Source: Aurelia coerulea (lineage: Eukaryota > Cnidaria > Scyphozoa > Semaeostomeae > Ulmaridae). Taken from it: DNA of 64,000 bases. The position numbers and the translations under genes were made by a program. Shown here piece by piece: positions 26,093 through 41,100 of this stretch. Location: the NCBI GenBank assembly GCA_039566865.1, contig CM076960.1, positions 7,702,501-7,766,500 of the forward strand, given 5' to 3'. Positions within the stretch are counted from its first letter, which is position 1. Every line of letters starts with the position of its first letter. The notes beneath the pieces are model-generated. The model ran no database searches. It saw only the letters and a list, made by a program, of their open reading frames with translations, and was not told the origin of the DNA.

Positions 26093-28847
26093 CTGCAGCA
26101 CTAATATAGTGCTATAAAAGAAGTTACTGGCAGAACTATAGTTTTATGGGACGATGAGTGCAATACCCTTAATAATATGAATTGTAGCTACTAAAGTACG
26201 TTAAACAACACTTTTTGTGTTTATATTTTGCTTTCTTTGAGAAAATAGACATTTAATTGATCGATGTTTGTTTATGCAGTGAAGCTAAAATGAGACTAAA
26301 GAAAAAACTAATGTCTATAGTAATGTTTCGAAAAATAGTTGCTGCAGTACTAATATAGTGTTATAAAAGATTTTACTGGCAGAACTAAAGTTTTAAAGGA
26401 CGATGAGTGCAATACTCTTTATAATATAAATTGTAGCTATTAAAGTACGTTAATCAACACTTTTTGTGTTTATATTTTGTTTTCTTTGAGAAAATAAACA
26501 TTTAATTAATCGATGTTTGTTTATGCAGTAAAGCTAAAATGAGACTAAAGAAAAAACTAATGTCTATAGTAATGTTTCAAAAAATAGTTGCTGCAGCACT
26601 AATATAGTGTTATAAAAGAAGTTACTGGCAGAACTAAAGTTTTAAAGGACGATGAGTGCAATACTCTTTATAATATAAATTGTAGCTACTAAAGTACGTT
26701 AATCCACACTTTTTGTGTTTATATTTTGTTTTCTTTGAGAAAATAAACATTTAATTAATCGATGTTTGTTTATGCAGTAAAGCTAAAATTAAAGCTAAAA
26801 CTAAAGAAAATACCAATGTCTATAGTAATGTATCCGAGAATGGTTGCTGCAGCACTAATATAGTGCTATAAAAGAAGCTACTGGCAGAACTATAGTTTAA
26901 ATGCACGATGAGTGCAATACCCTTTATAATAAAAATTGTGGCTACTAAAGTACGTTAAACAACACTTTTTGTGTTTATATTTTGCTTTCTTTGAGAAAAT
27001 AAACATTTAATTGATCGATGTTTGTTTACGCAGTGAAGCTAAAATGAGAGTAAAGAAAAAACTAATGTCTATAGTAATGTTTCGAAAAATAGTTGCTGCA
27101 GTACTAATATAGTGTTATAAAAGATGTTACTGGCAGAACTAAAGTTTTAAAGGACGATGAGTTCAATACTCTTTATAATATAAATTGTAGCTATTACAGT
27201 ACGTTAATCAACACTTTTTGTGTTTATATTTTGTTTTCTTTGAGAAAATAAACATTTGCTTAATCGATGTTTGTTTATGCAGTAAAGCTAAAATTGAAAC
27301 TAAAGAAAATACCAATGTCTATAGTAATGTTTCCAAGAATGGTTGCTGCAGCACTAATATAGTGCTATAAAAGAAGTTACTGGCAGAACTATAGTTTTAT
27401 GGGACGATGAGTGCAATACTCTTAATAATATGAATTGCAGCTACTAAAGTACGTTAATCCACACTTTTTGTGTTTATATTTTGTTTTCTTTGAGAAAATA
27501 AACATTTAATTAATCGATGTTTGTTTATGCAGTAAAGCTAAAATGAGACTAAAGAAAAAACTAATGTCTATAGTAATGTTTCCAAGAATGGTTGCTGCAG
27601 CACTAATATACTGCTATAAAAGATGTTACTGGCAGAACTAACGTTTTAAAGGACGATGAGTGCAATACTCTTAATAATATGAATTGTAGCTACTAAAGTA
27701 CGTTAATCCACACTTTTTGTGTTTATATTTTGTTTTCTTTGAGAAAATAAACATTTAATTAATCGATGTTTGTTTATGCAGTAAAGCTAAAATTAAAGCT
27801 AAAGCTAAAGAAAATACCAATGTCTATAGTAATGTATCCGAGAATGGTTGCTGTAGCACTAATATAGTGCTATAAAAGAAGCTACTGGCAGAACTATAGT
27901 TTAAATGCACGATGAGTGCAATACCCTTTATAATAAAAATTGTGGCTACTAAAGTACGTTAAACAACACTTTTTGTGTTTATATTTTGCTTCCTTTGAGA
28001 AAATAAACATTTAATTGATCGATGTTTGTTTATGCAGTGAAGCTAAAATGAGACTAAAGAAAAAACTAATGTCTATAGTAATGTTTCGAAAAATAGTTGC
28101 TGCAGTACTAATATAGTGTTATAAAAGATGTTACTGGCAGAACTAAAGTTTTAAAGGACGATGAGTGCAATACTCTTTATAATATAAATTGTAGCTATTA
28201 AAGTACGTTAATCAACACTTTTTGTGTTTATATTTTGTTTTCTTTGAGAAAATAAACATTTGCTTAATCGATGTTTGTTTATGCAGTAAAGCTAAAATGA
28301 GACTAAAGAAAAAACTAATGTCTATATTAATGTTTCCAAGAATGGTTGCTGCAGCACTAATATAGTGCTATAAAAGAAGTTACTGGCAGAACTATAGTTT
28401 AAATGCACGATGAGTGCAATACCATTTATAATATGAAATTTAGCTACTAAAGTACGTTAAACAACACTTTTTGTGTTTATATTTTGCTTTCTTTGAGAAA
28501 ATAAACATTTAATTGATCGATGTTTGTTTATGCAGTGAAGCTAAAATGAGACTAAAGAAAAAACTAATGTCTATAGTAATGTTTCCGAAAAATAGTTGCT
28601 GCAGTACTAATATAGTGCTATAAAAGAAGTTACTGGCAGAACTAAAGTTTTAAAGGACGATGGGTGCAATACTCTTTATAATATAAATTGTAAGTATTAA
28701 AGTACGTTAAACAACACTTTTTGTGTTTATATTTTGTTTTCTTTGAGAAAATAAACATTTAACTGATCGATGTTTGTTTAAGCAGTAAAGCTAAAATGAC
28801 ACTAAAGAAAAAGGTAATGTCTATATTAATGTTTTCAAGAATGGTTG

Positions 28848-29030
28848 CTGCAGCACTAATATAGTGCTATAAAAGAAGTTACTGGCAGAACTATAGTTTT
28901 ATGGGACGATGAGTGCAATACTCTTAATAATATAAATTGTTTATGCAGTAAAGCTAAAATGTTTGTTTATGCAAAGCTAAAAAGCTAAAGAAAATACCAA
29001 TGTCTATAGTAATGTTTCCGAGAATGGTTG
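28848..29030 (+). repeat. Shortened monomer, 183 bp
   Basis: ATAATATAAATT runs straight into GTTTATGCAGTAAAGC (about 28938), losing the middle of the monomer including the hairpin. A small duplication follows (AAAATGTTTGTTTATGCAAAGC). The right-hand end was placed at the equivalent of the PstI site, which here is CTTCAG (29031) and no longer cuttable. It holds the same module position as the 168-bp and 154-bp monomers, but its left breakpoint is different. Confidence 0.8.
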
Positions 29031-31045
29031 CTTCAGCACTAATATAGTGCTATAAAAGAAGTTACTGGCAGAACTAAAGTTTTAAAGGACGATGAGTGCA
29101 ATACTCTTTATAATATAAATTGTAGCTATTACAGTACGTTAATCAACACTTTTTGTGTTTATATTTTGTTTTCTTTGAGAAAATAAACATTTAATTGATC
29201 GATGTTTGTTTATGCAGTAAAGCTAAAATGAGACTAAAGAAAAAACTAAAGTCTATAGTAATTTTTACAAGAATGGTTGCTGCAGCACTAATATAGTGCT
29301 ATAAAAAAGTTACTGGTAGAACTAAAGTTTTAAAGAACGATGAGTGCAATACTCTTTATAATATAAATTGTAGCTATTAAAGTACGTTAATCCTAACACT
29401 TTTTGTGTTTATATTTTGTTTTCTTTGAGAAAATAAACATTTGCTTAATCGATGTTTGTTTATGCAGTAAAGCTAAAATTAAAGCTAAAACTAAAGAAAA
29501 TACCAATGTCTATAGTAATGTTTCCGAGAATGGTTGCTGCAGCACTAATATAGTGCTATAAAAGAAGTTACTGGCAGAACTATAGTTTTATGGGACGATG
29601 AGTGCAATACTCTTAATAATATGAATTGCAGCTACTAAAGTACGTTAAACAACACTTTTGTGTTTATATTTTGTTTTCTTTGAGAAAATAAACATTTAAT
29701 TGATCGATGTTTGTTTATGCAGTAAAGCTAAAATGAGACTAAAGAAAAAACTAATGTCTATAGTAATGTTTCGAAAAATAGTTGCTGCAGTACTAATATA
29801 GTGTTATAAAAGATGTTACTGGCAGAACTAAAGTTTTAAAGGACGATGAGTTCAATACTCTTTATAATATAAATTGTAGCTATTAAAGTACGTTAATCAA
29901 CACTTTTTGTGTTTATATTTTGTTTTCTTTGAGAAAATAAACATTTAATTAATCGATGTTTGTTTATGCAGTAAAGCTAAAATGAGACTAAAGAAAAAAC
30001 TAAATGTCTATAGTAATGTTTCGAAAAATAGTTGCTGCAGTACTAATATAGTGTTATAAAAGATGTTACTGGCAGAACTAAAGTTTTAAAGGACGATGAG
30101 TGCAATACTCTTTATAATATAAATTGTAGCTATTAAAGTACGTTAATCAACACTTTTTGTGTTTATATTTTGTTTTCTTTGAGAAAATAAACATTTAATT
30201 AATCGATGTTTGTTTATGCAGTAAAGCTAAAATAAAGCTAAGACTAAAGAAAAAACTAATGTCTATAGTAATTTTTACAAGAATGGTTGATGCAGCACTA
30301 ATATAGTGCTATAAAAGAAGTTACTGGCAGAACTATAGTTTTATGGGACGATGAGTGCAATACTCTTAATAATATGAATTGCAGCTACTAAAGTACGTTA
30401 ATCCACACTTTTTGTGTTTATATTTTGTTTTCTTTGAGAAAATAAACATTTAATTAATCGATGTTTGTTTATGCAGTAAAGCTAAAATTAAAGCTAAAAC
30501 TAAAGAAAATACCAATGTCTATAGTAATGTTTCCGAGAATGGTTGCTGCAGCACTAATATAGTGCTATAAAAGAAGTTACTGGCAGAACTATAGTTTTAT
30601 GGGACGATGAGTGCAATACTCTTAATAATATAAATTGCAGCTACTAAAGTACGTTAAACAACACTTTTTGTGTTTATATTTTGTTTTCTTTGAGAAAATA
30701 AACATTTAATTAATCGATGTTTGTTTATGCAGTAAAGCTAAAATGAGAGCTAAAGAAAAAACTAATGTCTATAGTAATGTTTCCGAAGAATGGTTGCTGC
30801 AGTACTAATATAGTGCTATAAAAGAAGTTACTGGCAGAACTAAAGTTTTAAAGGACGATGAGTGCAATACTCTTTATAATATAAATTGTAGCTACTAAAG
30901 TACGTTAATCAACACTTTTTGTGTTTATATTTTGTTTTCTTTGAGAAAATAAACATTTAATTGATCGATGTTTGTTTATGCAGTAAAGCTAAAATGACAC
31001 TAAAGAAAAAACTAAAGTCTATAGTAATTTTTACAAGAATGGTTG

Positions 31046-31398
31046 CTGCAGCACTAATATAGTGCTATAAAAAAGTTACTGGCAGAACTAAAGTTTTAAA
31101 GAACGATGAGTGCAATACTCTTTATAATATAAATTGTAGCTATTAAAGTACGTTAATCCACACTTTTTGTGTTTATATTTTGTTTTCTTTGAGAAAATAA
31201 ACATTTAATTAATCGATGTTTGTTTATGCAGTAAAGCTAAAATGAGACTAAAGAAAAACCTAATATTAATGTTTCCAAGAATTGTTTATATTTTGTTTTC
31301 TTTGAGAAAATAAATCGATGTTTGTTTAAGTAAACTAAAATTAAAGCTAAAACTAAAGAAAATACCAATGTCTATATTAATGTTTCCGAGAATGGTTG
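31046..31398 (+). repeat. Full plus truncated monomer, 353 bp between PstI sites
   Basis: After a complete monomer (with AAAAACCTAATATTAATG in place of the usual AACTAATGTC), TTTCCAAGAATT at about 31271-31282 continues as GTTTATATTTTG, jumping from the end of one monomer to the middle of the next. About 145 bp with the PstI site, dyad and TATA-like motif are missing. The truncated part then reads AAAATAAATCGATG, a second small loss. The same join is found near 33650 and 48505. Confidence 0.8.
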
Positions 31399-33413
31399 CT
31401 GCAGCACTAATATAGTGCTATAAAAGAAGTTACTGGCAGAACTATAGTTTTATGGGACGATGAGTGCAATACCCTTAATAATATGAATTGCAGCTACTAA
31501 AGTACGTTAAACAACACTTTTTGTGTTTATATTTTGCTTTCTTTGAGAAAATAGACATTTAATTGATCGATGTTTGTTTATGCAGTGAAGCTAAAATGAG
31601 ACTAAAGAAAAAACTAATGTCTATAGTAATGTTTCAAAAAATAGTTGCTCAGTACTAATATAGTGTTATAAAAGATGTTACTGGCAGAACTAAAGTTTTA
31701 AAGGACGATGAGTTCAATACTCTTTATAATATAAATTGTAGCTATTAAAGTACGTTAATCAACACTTTTTGTGTTTATATTTTGTTTTCTTTGAGAAAAT
31801 AAACATTTAATTAATCGATGTTTGTTTATGCAGTAAAGCTAAAATGAGACTAAAGAAAAAACTAATGTCTATAGTAATATTTCGAAAAATAGTTGCTGCA
31901 GCACTAATATAGTGTTATAAAAGATGTTACTGGCAGAACTAAAGTTTTAAAGAACGATGAGTGCAAACTCTCTATAATATAAATTGTAGCTACTAAAGTA
32001 CGTTAATCCACACTTTTTGTGTTTATATTTTGTTTTCTTTAAGGAAATAAACATTTAGTTAATCGATGTTTGTTCATGCAGTAAAGCTAAAATTAAAGCT
32101 AAAGCAAAAGAAAATACCAATGTCTATAGTAATGTTTCCGAGAATGGTTGCTGCAGCACTAATATAGTGCTATAAAAGAAGTTACTGGCAGAACTAAAGT
32201 TTTAAAGGACGATGAGTGCAATACTCTTTATAATATAAATTGTAGCTATTAAAGTACGTTAATCAACACTTTTTGTGTTTATATTTTGTTTTCTTTGAGA
32301 AAATAAACATTTAATTGATCGATGTTTGTTTATGCAGTGAAGCTAAAATGAGACTAAAGAAAAAACTAATGTCTATAGTAATGTTTCGAAAAATAGTTGC
32401 TGCAGCACTAATATAGTGTTATAAAAGATGTTACTGGCAGAACTAAAGTTTTAAAGAACGATGAGTGCAATACTCTCTATAATATAAATTGTAGCTACTA
32501 AATTACGTTAATCAACACTTTTTGTGTTTATATTTTGTTTTCTTTGAAAAAATAAACATTTGCTTAATCGATGTTTGTTTATGCAGTAAAGCTAAAAAAA
32601 GCTAAAACTAAAGAAAAAACCAATGTCTATAGTAATGTTTCCAAGAATGGTTGCTGCAGCACTAATATAGTGCTATAAAAGAAGTTACTGGCAGAACTAT
32701 AGTTTTATGGGACGATGAGTGCAATACTCTTAATAATATGAATTGCAGCTACTAAAGTACGTTAATCCACACTTTTTGTGTTTATATTTTGTTTTCTTTG
32801 AGAAAATAAACATTTACTTAATCGATGTTTGTTTATGCAGTAAAGCTAAAATTAAAGCTAAAACTAAAGAAAATACCAATGTCTATAGTAATGTTTCCGA
32901 GAATGGTTGCTGCAGCACTAATATAGTGCTATAAAAGAAGTTACTGGCAGAACTATAGTTTTATGGGACGATGAGTGCAATACTCTTAATAATATAAATT
33001 GCAGCTACTAAAGTACGTTAAACAACACTTTTTGTGTTTATATTTTGCTTTCTTTGAGAAAATAAACATTTAATTAATCGATGTTTGTTTATGCAGTAAA
33101 GCTAAAATTAAAGCTAAACTAAAGAAAATACCAATGTCTATAGTAATGTTTCCGAGAATGGTTGCTGCAGTACTAATATAGTGCTATAAAAGAAGTTACT
33201 GGCAGAACTAAAGGTTTAAAGAACGATGAGTGCAATACTCTTTATAATATAAATTGTAGCTACAAAAGTACTTTAAACAACACTTTTTGTGATTATATTT
33301 TGTTTTCTTTGAGAAAATAAACATTTAATTGATCGATGTTTGTTTATGCAGTAAAGCTAAAATGACACTAAAGAAAAAACTAAAGTCTATAGTAATTTTT
33401 ACAAGACTGGTTG

Positions 33414-33781
33414 CTGCAGCACTAATATAGTGCTATAAAAAAGTTACTGGCAGAACTAAAGTTTTAAAGAACGATGAGTGCAATACTCTTTATAATATAA
33501 ATTGTAGCTATTAAAGTACATTAATCCACAATTTTTGTGTTTATATTTTGTTTTCTTTGAGAAAATAAACATATGCTTAATCGATGTTTGTTTGTGCAGC
33601 AAAACTAAAATGAGACTAAAGAAAAACCTAATATTAATGTTTCCAAGAATTGTTTATATTTTGTTTTCTTTGAGAAAATAAACATTTGCTTAATCGATGT
33701 TTGTTTATGTAGTAAAGCTAAAATTAAAGCTAAAGCAAAAGAAAATACCAATGTCTATAGTAATGTATCCGAGAATGGTTG
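33414..33781 (+). repeat. Full plus truncated monomer, 368 bp, at the B/A' boundary
   Basis: This has the CCAAGAATT-GTTTATATTTTG join (about 33644-33660) seen in the 353-bp and 366-bp units, with AAAAACCTAATATTAATG before it. The preceding ATATGCTTAATCGATG and GTTTGTGCAGC variants are shared with the unit near 48430, so the two are copies of one ancestor. It sits directly before the first composite monomer of block A', which marks the domain boundary. Confidence 0.8.
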
Positions 33782-36700
33782 CTGCAGCACTAATATACTG
33801 CTATAAAAGAAGCTACTGGCAGAACCATAGTTTAAATGCACGATGAGTGCAATACCCTTGATAATAAAAATTGTGGCAACTAAAGTACGTTAAAGTACAA
33901 ATATAGTGTTATAAAAGATGTTACTGGCAGAACTAAAGTTTTAAAGAACCATGAGTGCAATACTCTTTATAATATAAATTGTAGCTATTAAAGTACGTTA
34001 ATCTACACACTTTTTGTGTCTATATTTTGTTTTCTTTGAGAAAATAAACATTTAATTAATCGATGTTTGTTTATGCAGTAAAGCTAAATTGAGACTAAAG
34101 AAAAAACTAATGTCTATAGTAATGTTTCGAAAAAGAGTTGCTGCAGCAATAATATAGTGTTATAAAAGATGTTACTGGCAGAACTAAAGTTTTAAAGAAC
34201 GATGAGTGCAATACTCTTTATAATATAAATTGTAGCTATTAAAGTACGTTAATCCACACTTTTTGTGTTTATATTTTGTTTTCTTTGAGAAAATAAACAT
34301 TTAATTAATCGATGTTTGCTTATGCAGTAAAGCTAAAATGAGACTAAAGAAAAAACTAATGTCTATAGTAATATTTCGAAAAATAGTTGCTGCAGTACTA
34401 ATATAGTGTTATAAAAGATGTTACTGGCAGAACTAACGTTTTAAAGGACGATGAGTTCAATACTCTTTATAATATAAATTGTAGCTATTAAAGTACGTTA
34501 ATCAACACTTTTTGTGTTTATATTTTGTTTTCTTTGAGAAAATAAATATTTAATTGATCGATGTTTGTTTATGCAGTAAAGCTAAAATGACACTAAAGAA
34601 AAAACTAAAGTCTATAGTAATTTTTACAAGAATGGTTGCTGCAGCACTAATATAGTGCTATAAAAAAGTTACTGGCAGAACTAAAGTTTTAAAGAACAAT
34701 GAGTGCAATACTCTTTATAATATAAATTGTAGCTATTAAAGTATATAAATCCACAACTTTTGTGTTTATATTTTGTTTTCTTTAAGAAAATAAACATTTA
34801 ATTAATCGATGTTTGTTTATGCAGTGAAGCTAAAATGAGACTAAAGAAAAAACTAATGTCTATAGTAATGTTTCGAAAAATAGTTGCTGCAGTACTAATA
34901 TAGTGTTATAAAAGATGTTACTGGCAGAACTAAAGTTTTATAGGACGATGAGTGCAATACTCTTTATAATATAAATTGTAGCTATTAAAGTACGTTAATC
35001 AACACTTTTTGTGTTTATATTTTGTTTTCTTTGAGAAAATAAATATTTAATTGATCGATGTTTGTTTATGCAGTAAAGCTAAAATGACACTAAAGAAAAA
35101 ACTAAAGTCTATAGTAATTTTTACAAGAATGGTTGCTGCAGCACTAATATAGTGCTATAAAAAAGTTACTGGCAGAACTAAAGTTTTAAAGAACAATGAG
35201 TGCAATACTCTTTATAATATAAATTGTAGCTATTAAAGTACGTTAATCCACACTTTTTGTGTTTATATTTTGTTTTCTTTAAGAAAATAAACATTTAGTT
35301 AATCGATGTTTGTTTATGCATTGAAGCTAAAATGAGACTAAAGAAAAAACTAATGTCTATAGTAATATTTCGAAAAATAGTTGCTGCAGCAATAATATAG
35401 TGTTATAATAGATGTTACTGGCAGATATAAAGTTTTAAAGAGCGATGAGTGCAAAACTCTTTATGATATAAATTGTAGCTATTAAAGTACGTTAATCCAC
35501 AATTTTTGTATTTATATTTTGTTTTCTTTGAGAAAATAAACATTTAATTAATCGATGTTTGCTTATGCAGTAAATTTAAAATGAGACTAAAGAAAAAACT
35601 AAAGTGTAGAGTAATTTTTACAACAATGGTTGCTGCAGCACTAATTTAGTGCTATAAAAAAGTTACTGGCAGAACTAAAGTTTTAAAGAACAATGAGTGC
35701 AATACTCTTTATAATATAAATTGTAGCTATTAAAGTATATTAATCCACAATTTTTGTGTTTATATTTTGCTTTCTTAAAGAAAATAAACATGTAATTAAT
35801 CGATGTTTGTTTATGCAGTGAAGCTAAAATGAGACTAAAGAAAAAACTAATGTCTATAGTAATGTTTCGAAAAATAGTTGCTGCAGTACTAATATAGTGT
35901 TATAAAAGATGTTACTGGCAGAACTAAAGTTTTATAGGACGATGAGTGCAATAGTCTTTATAATATAAATTGTAGCTATTAAAGTACGTTAATCCACACT
36001 TTTTGTGTTTATATTTTGTTTTCTTTAAGAAAATAAACATTTAATTAATCGATGTTTGTTTATGCAGTGAAGCTAAAATGAGACTAAAGAAAAAACTAAT
36101 GTCTATAGTAATATTTCGAAAAATAGTTGCTGCAGCAATAATATAGTGTTATAATAGATGTTACTGGCAGAACTAAAGTTTTAAAGAGCGATGAGTGCAA
36201 AACTCTTTATGATATAAATTGTAGCTATTAAAGTACTTTAATCCACAATTTTTGTGTTTATATTTTGTTTTCTTTGAGAAATTAAACATTTAATTAATCG
36301 ATGTTTGATTATGCAGTAAATTTAAAATGAGACTAAAGAAAAATCTAATGTCTATAATAATGTTTCGAAAAATAGTTGCTGCAGCAATAATATAGTGTTA
36401 TAAAAGATGTTACTGGCAGAACTAAAGTTTTAAAGAACGATGAGTGCAAAACTCATTATAATATAAATTGTAGCTATTAAAGTACGTTAATCCACAATTT
36501 TTGTGTTTATATTTTGTTTTCTTTGAGAAAATAAACATTTAATTGATCGATGTTTGCTTATGCAGTAAAGCTAAAATGAGACTAAAGAAAAAACTAATGT
36601 CTATAGTAATGTTTCGAAAAATACTTGCTGCAGTACTAATATAGTGTTATAAAAGCTGTTACTGGCAGAACTAAAGTTTTAAAAGACGATTAGTTCAATA

Positions 36701-38135
36701 CTCTTTATAATATAAATTGTAGCTATTAAAGTTTTGTTAATCAACACTTTTTGTGTTTATATTTTGTTTTCTTTGAGAAAATAAACATTTAATTGATCGA
36801 TGTTTGTTTATGCAGTAAAGCTAAAATGACACTAAAGAAAACACTAAAGTCTATAGTAACTTTTACAACAATGGTTGCTGCAGCACTAATATAGTGCTAT
36901 AAAAAAGTTACTGGCAGAACTAAAGTTTTAAAGAACAATGAGTGCAATACTCTTTATAATATAAATTGTAGCTATTAAAGAATATTAATCCACAATTTTT
37001 GTGTTTATATTTTGTTTTCTTTAAGAAAATAAACATTTAATTAATCGATGTTTGTTTATGCAGTGAAGCTAAAATGAGACTAAAGAAAAAACTAATGTCT
37101 ATAGTAATATTTCGAAAAATAGTTGCTGCAGCACTAATATAGTGTTATAAAAGATGTTAGTGGGAGAACTAAAGTTTTAAAGAAGGATGAGTGCCAAAAT
37201 CTCTATAATATAAATTGTAGCCACTAAAGTACGTTAATCCACACTTTATGTGTTTATATTTTGTTTTCTTAGAGAAAATAAACATTTAGTTAATCGATGT
37301 TCATTTATGCAGTAAAGCTAAAATGAGACTAAAGAAAAAACTAATGTCTATAGTAATGTTACCAAGAATGGTTGCTGCAGCACTAATATAGTGCTATAAA
37401 AGAAGTTACTGGCAGAACTTTTGTTTTAAAGGACAATGAGTGCAATACTCTTAATAATATGAATTGTAGCTACTAAAGTACGTTAATCCATACTTTTTGT
37501 GTTGATATTTTGTTTTCTTTGAGAAAATAAACATTTAATTATTCGATGTTTCTTTATGCAGTAAAGCTAAAAATAAAGCTAAAGCAAAAGAAAATACCAA
37601 TGTCTATAGTAATGTATCCGAGAATAGTTACTGCAGCACTAATATAGTGTTATAAAAGATGTTACTGGCAGAACTAAAGTTTTAAAGGACGATGAGTGCA
37701 ATACTCTTTATAATATAAATTGTAGCTATTAAAGTATATTAATCCAAAACTTTTGTTTTTATATTTTGCTTTCTTTAAGAAAATAAACATTTAATTAATC
37801 GATGTTTGTTTATGTAGGGAAGCTAAAATGAGACTAAAGAAAAAGCTAATGTCTATAGTAATGTTTCGAAAAATAGTTGCAGCAGTGCTAATATAGTGTT
37901 ATAAAAGATGTTACTGGCAGAACTAAAGTTTTATAGGACGATGAGTGCAATAGTCTTTATAATATAAATTGTAGCTATTAAAGTACGTTAATCCACACTT
38001 TTTGTGTTTATATTTTGTTTTCTTTAAGAAAATAAACATTTAATATTTCGATGTTTCTTTATGCAGTAAAGCTAAAAATAAAGCTAAAGCAAAAGAAAAT
38101 ACCAATGTCTATAGTAATGTATCCAAGAATGGTTG
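33782..38135 (+). repeat. Higher-order unit alpha-4 (4354 bp)
   Basis: The unit opens with the composite monomer (33782-34138). Its first monomers look partly converted toward B-type: GCAATACTC and TTTGAGAAAAT where alpha-1 to alpha-3 have GCAAAACTC and TTTAAGAAAAT. From about 35240 it closely follows alpha-2 (GCATTGAAGC, GGCAGATATAAAG). Its last third carries monomers not seen in block A: AAGTTTTGTTAATC (about 36728), GCCACTAAAG with ACTTTATGTG (37221), and a monomer with GTTACCAAGAATGG and GAACTTTTGTTTTAAAGG. Confidence 0.8.
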
Positions 38136-41100
38136 CTGCAGCACTAATATACTGCTATAAAAGAAGCTACTGGCAGAACCATAGTTTAAATGCACGATGA
38201 GTGCAATACCCTTGATAATAAAAATTGTGGCAACTAAAGTACGTTAAAGTACAAATATAGTGTTATAAAAGATGTTACTGGCAGAACTAAAGTTTTAAAG
38301 AACCATGAGTGCAAAACTCTTTATAATATAAATTGTAGCTATTAAAGTACGTTAATCTACAATTTTTGTGTCTATATTTTGTTTTCTTTGAGAAAATAAA
38401 CATTTAATTAATCGATGTTTGCTTTTGCAGTAAAGCTAAATTGAGACTAAAGAAAAAACTAATGTCTATAGTAATGTTTCGAAAAAGAGTTGCTGCAGCA
38501 ATAATGTAGTGTTATAAAAGATGTTACTGGCAGAACTAAAGTTTTAAAGAACGATGAGTGCAAAGCTCTTTATAATATAAATTGTAGCTATTAAAGTACG
38601 TAAATCCACAATTTTTGTGTTTATATTTTGTTTTCTTTAAGAAAATAAACATTTAACTAATCGATGTTTGCTTATGCAGTAAAGCTAAAATGAGACTAAA
38701 GAAAAAACTAATGTCTATAGTAATATTTCAAAAAATAGTTGCTGCAGTACTAATATAGTGTTATAAAAGATGTTACTGGCAGAACTAAAGTTTTAAAGGA
38801 CGATTAGTTCAATACTCTTTATAATATAAATTGTAGCTATTAAAGTACGTTAATCAACACTTTTTGCGTTTATATTTGGCTTTCTTTGAGAAAATAAACA
38901 TTTAATTAATCGATGTTTGCTTATGCAGTGAAGCTAAAATGAGACTAAAGAAAAAACTAATGTCTATAGTAATATTTCGAAAAATAGTTGCTGCAGCACT
39001 AATATAGTGTTATAAAAGATGTTAGTGGGAGAACTAAAGTTTTAAAGAACAATGAGTGCAATACTCTTTATAATATAAATTGTAGCTATTAAAGTATATT
39101 AATCCACAATTTTTGTGTTTATATTTTGCTTTCTTAAAGAAAATAAACATGTAATTAATCGATGTTTGTTTATGCAGTGAAGCTAAAATGAGACTAAAGA
39201 AAAAACTAATGTCTATAGTAATGTTTCGAAAAATAGTTGCTGCAGTACTAATATAGTGTTATAAAAGATGTTACTGGCAGAACTAAAGTTTTATAGGACG
39301 ATGAGTACAATAGTCTTTATAATATAAATTGTAGCTATTAAAGTACGTTAATCCACACTTTTTGTGTTTATATTTTGTTTTCTTTAAGAAAATAAACATT
39401 TAATTAATCGATGTTTGTTTATGCAGTGAAGCTAAAATGAGACTAAAGAAAAAACTAATGTCTATAGTAATATTTCGAAAAATAGTTGCTGCAGCAATAA
39501 TATAGTGTTATAATAGATGTTACTGGCAGAACTAAAGTTTTAAAGAGCGATGAGTGCAAAACTCTTTATGATATAAATTGTAGCTATTAAAGTACGTTAA
39601 TCCACACTTTTTGTGTTTATATTTTGTTTTCTTTAAGAAAATAAACATTTAGTTAATCGATGTTTGTTTGTGCATTGAAGCTAAAATGAGACTAAAGAAA
39701 AAACTAATGTCTATAGTAATATTTCGAAAAATAGTTGCTGCAGCAATAATATAGTGTTATAATAGATGTTACTGGCAGATATAAAGTTTTAAAGAGCGAT
39801 GAGTGCAAAACTCTTTATGATATAAATTGTAGCTATTAAAGTACGTTAATCCACAATTTTTGTATTTAAATTTTGTTTTCTTTGAGAAAATAAACATTTA
39901 ATTAATCGATGTTTGCTTATGCAGTAAATTTAAAATGAGACTAAAGAAAAAACTAAAGTGTAGAGTAATTTTTACAACAATGGTTGCTGCAGCACTAATT
40001 TAGTGCTATAAAAAAGTTACTGGCAGAACTAAAGTTTTAAAGAACAATGAGTGCAATACTCTTTATAATATAAATTGTAGCTATTAAAGTATATTAATCC
40101 ACAATTCTTGTGTTTATATTTTGCTTTCTTAAAGAAAATAAACATGTAATTAATCGATGTTTGTTTATGCAGTGAAGCTAAAATGAGACTAAAGAAAAAA
40201 CTAATGTCTATAGTAATGTTTCGAAAAATAAATGCTGCAGTACTAATATAGTGTTATAAAAGATGTTACTGGCAGAACTAAAGTTTTATAGGACGATGAG
40301 TGCAATAGTCTTTATAATATAAATTGTAGCTATTAAAGTACGTTAATCCACACTTTTTGTGTTTATATTTTGTTTTCTTTAAGAAAATAAACATTTAATT
40401 AATCGATGTTTGTTTATGCAGTGAAGCTAAAATGAGACTAAAGAAAAAACTAATGTCTATAGTAATATTTCGAAAAATAGTTGCTGCAGCAATAATATAG
40501 TGTTATAATAGATGTTACTGGCAGAACTAAAGATTTAAAGAGCGATGAGTGCAAAACTCTTTATGATATAAATTGTAGCCACTAAAGTACGTTAATCCAC
40601 ACTTTATGTGTTTATATTTTGTTTTCTTAGAGAAAATAAACATTTAGTTAATCGATGTTCATTTATGCAGTAAAGCTAAAATGAGACTAAAGAAAAAACT
40701 AATGTCTATAGTAATGTTACCAAGAATGGTTGCTGCAGCACTAATATAGTGCTATAAAAGAAGTTACTGGCAGAACTTTTGTTTTAAAGGACAATGAGTG
40801 CAATACTCTTAATAATATGAATTGTAGCTACTAAAGTACGTTAATCCATACTTTTTGTGTTGATATTTTGTTTTCTTTGAGAAAATAAACATTTAATTAT
40901 TCGATGTTTCTTTATGCAGTAAAGCTAAAAATAAAGCTAAAGCAAAAGAAAATACCAATGTCTATAGTAATGTATCCGAGAATAGTTACTGCAGCACTAA
41001 TATAGTGTTATAAAAGATGTTACTGGCAGAACTAAAGTTTTAAAGGACGATGAGTGCAATACTCTTTATAATATAAATTGTAGCTATTAAAGTATATTAA

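Larger units (their letters stand above)
18240..33781 (+). repeat. Block B: B-type monomers with rearranged units
   Basis: This block is dominated by GTGCTATAAAAGAAG, CTTTGAGAAAATAAAC and CCAAGAATGG, CCGAGAATGG or TTTTTACAAGAATGG before the PstI site, with A-like CGAAAAATAGTTGCTGCAGTAC monomers interspersed. It contains no 357-bp fused monomer with the AAAGTACAAATATAG join. It does contain unfused relatives of its first half (GAATGCACGATGAG or TTTAAATGCACGATGAG near 18390, 21390, 21890, 24335, 26900, 27900 and 28395). Several monomers are shortened, lengthened or scrambled and are listed separately. No gene is present. Confidence 0.85.

Noticed and set aside
31255..31345. Possible transposon insertion in the 353-bp unit.
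   Set aside because: All bases of the irregular part can be assigned to monomer segments. There is no foreign sequence, terminal repeat or target-site duplication.
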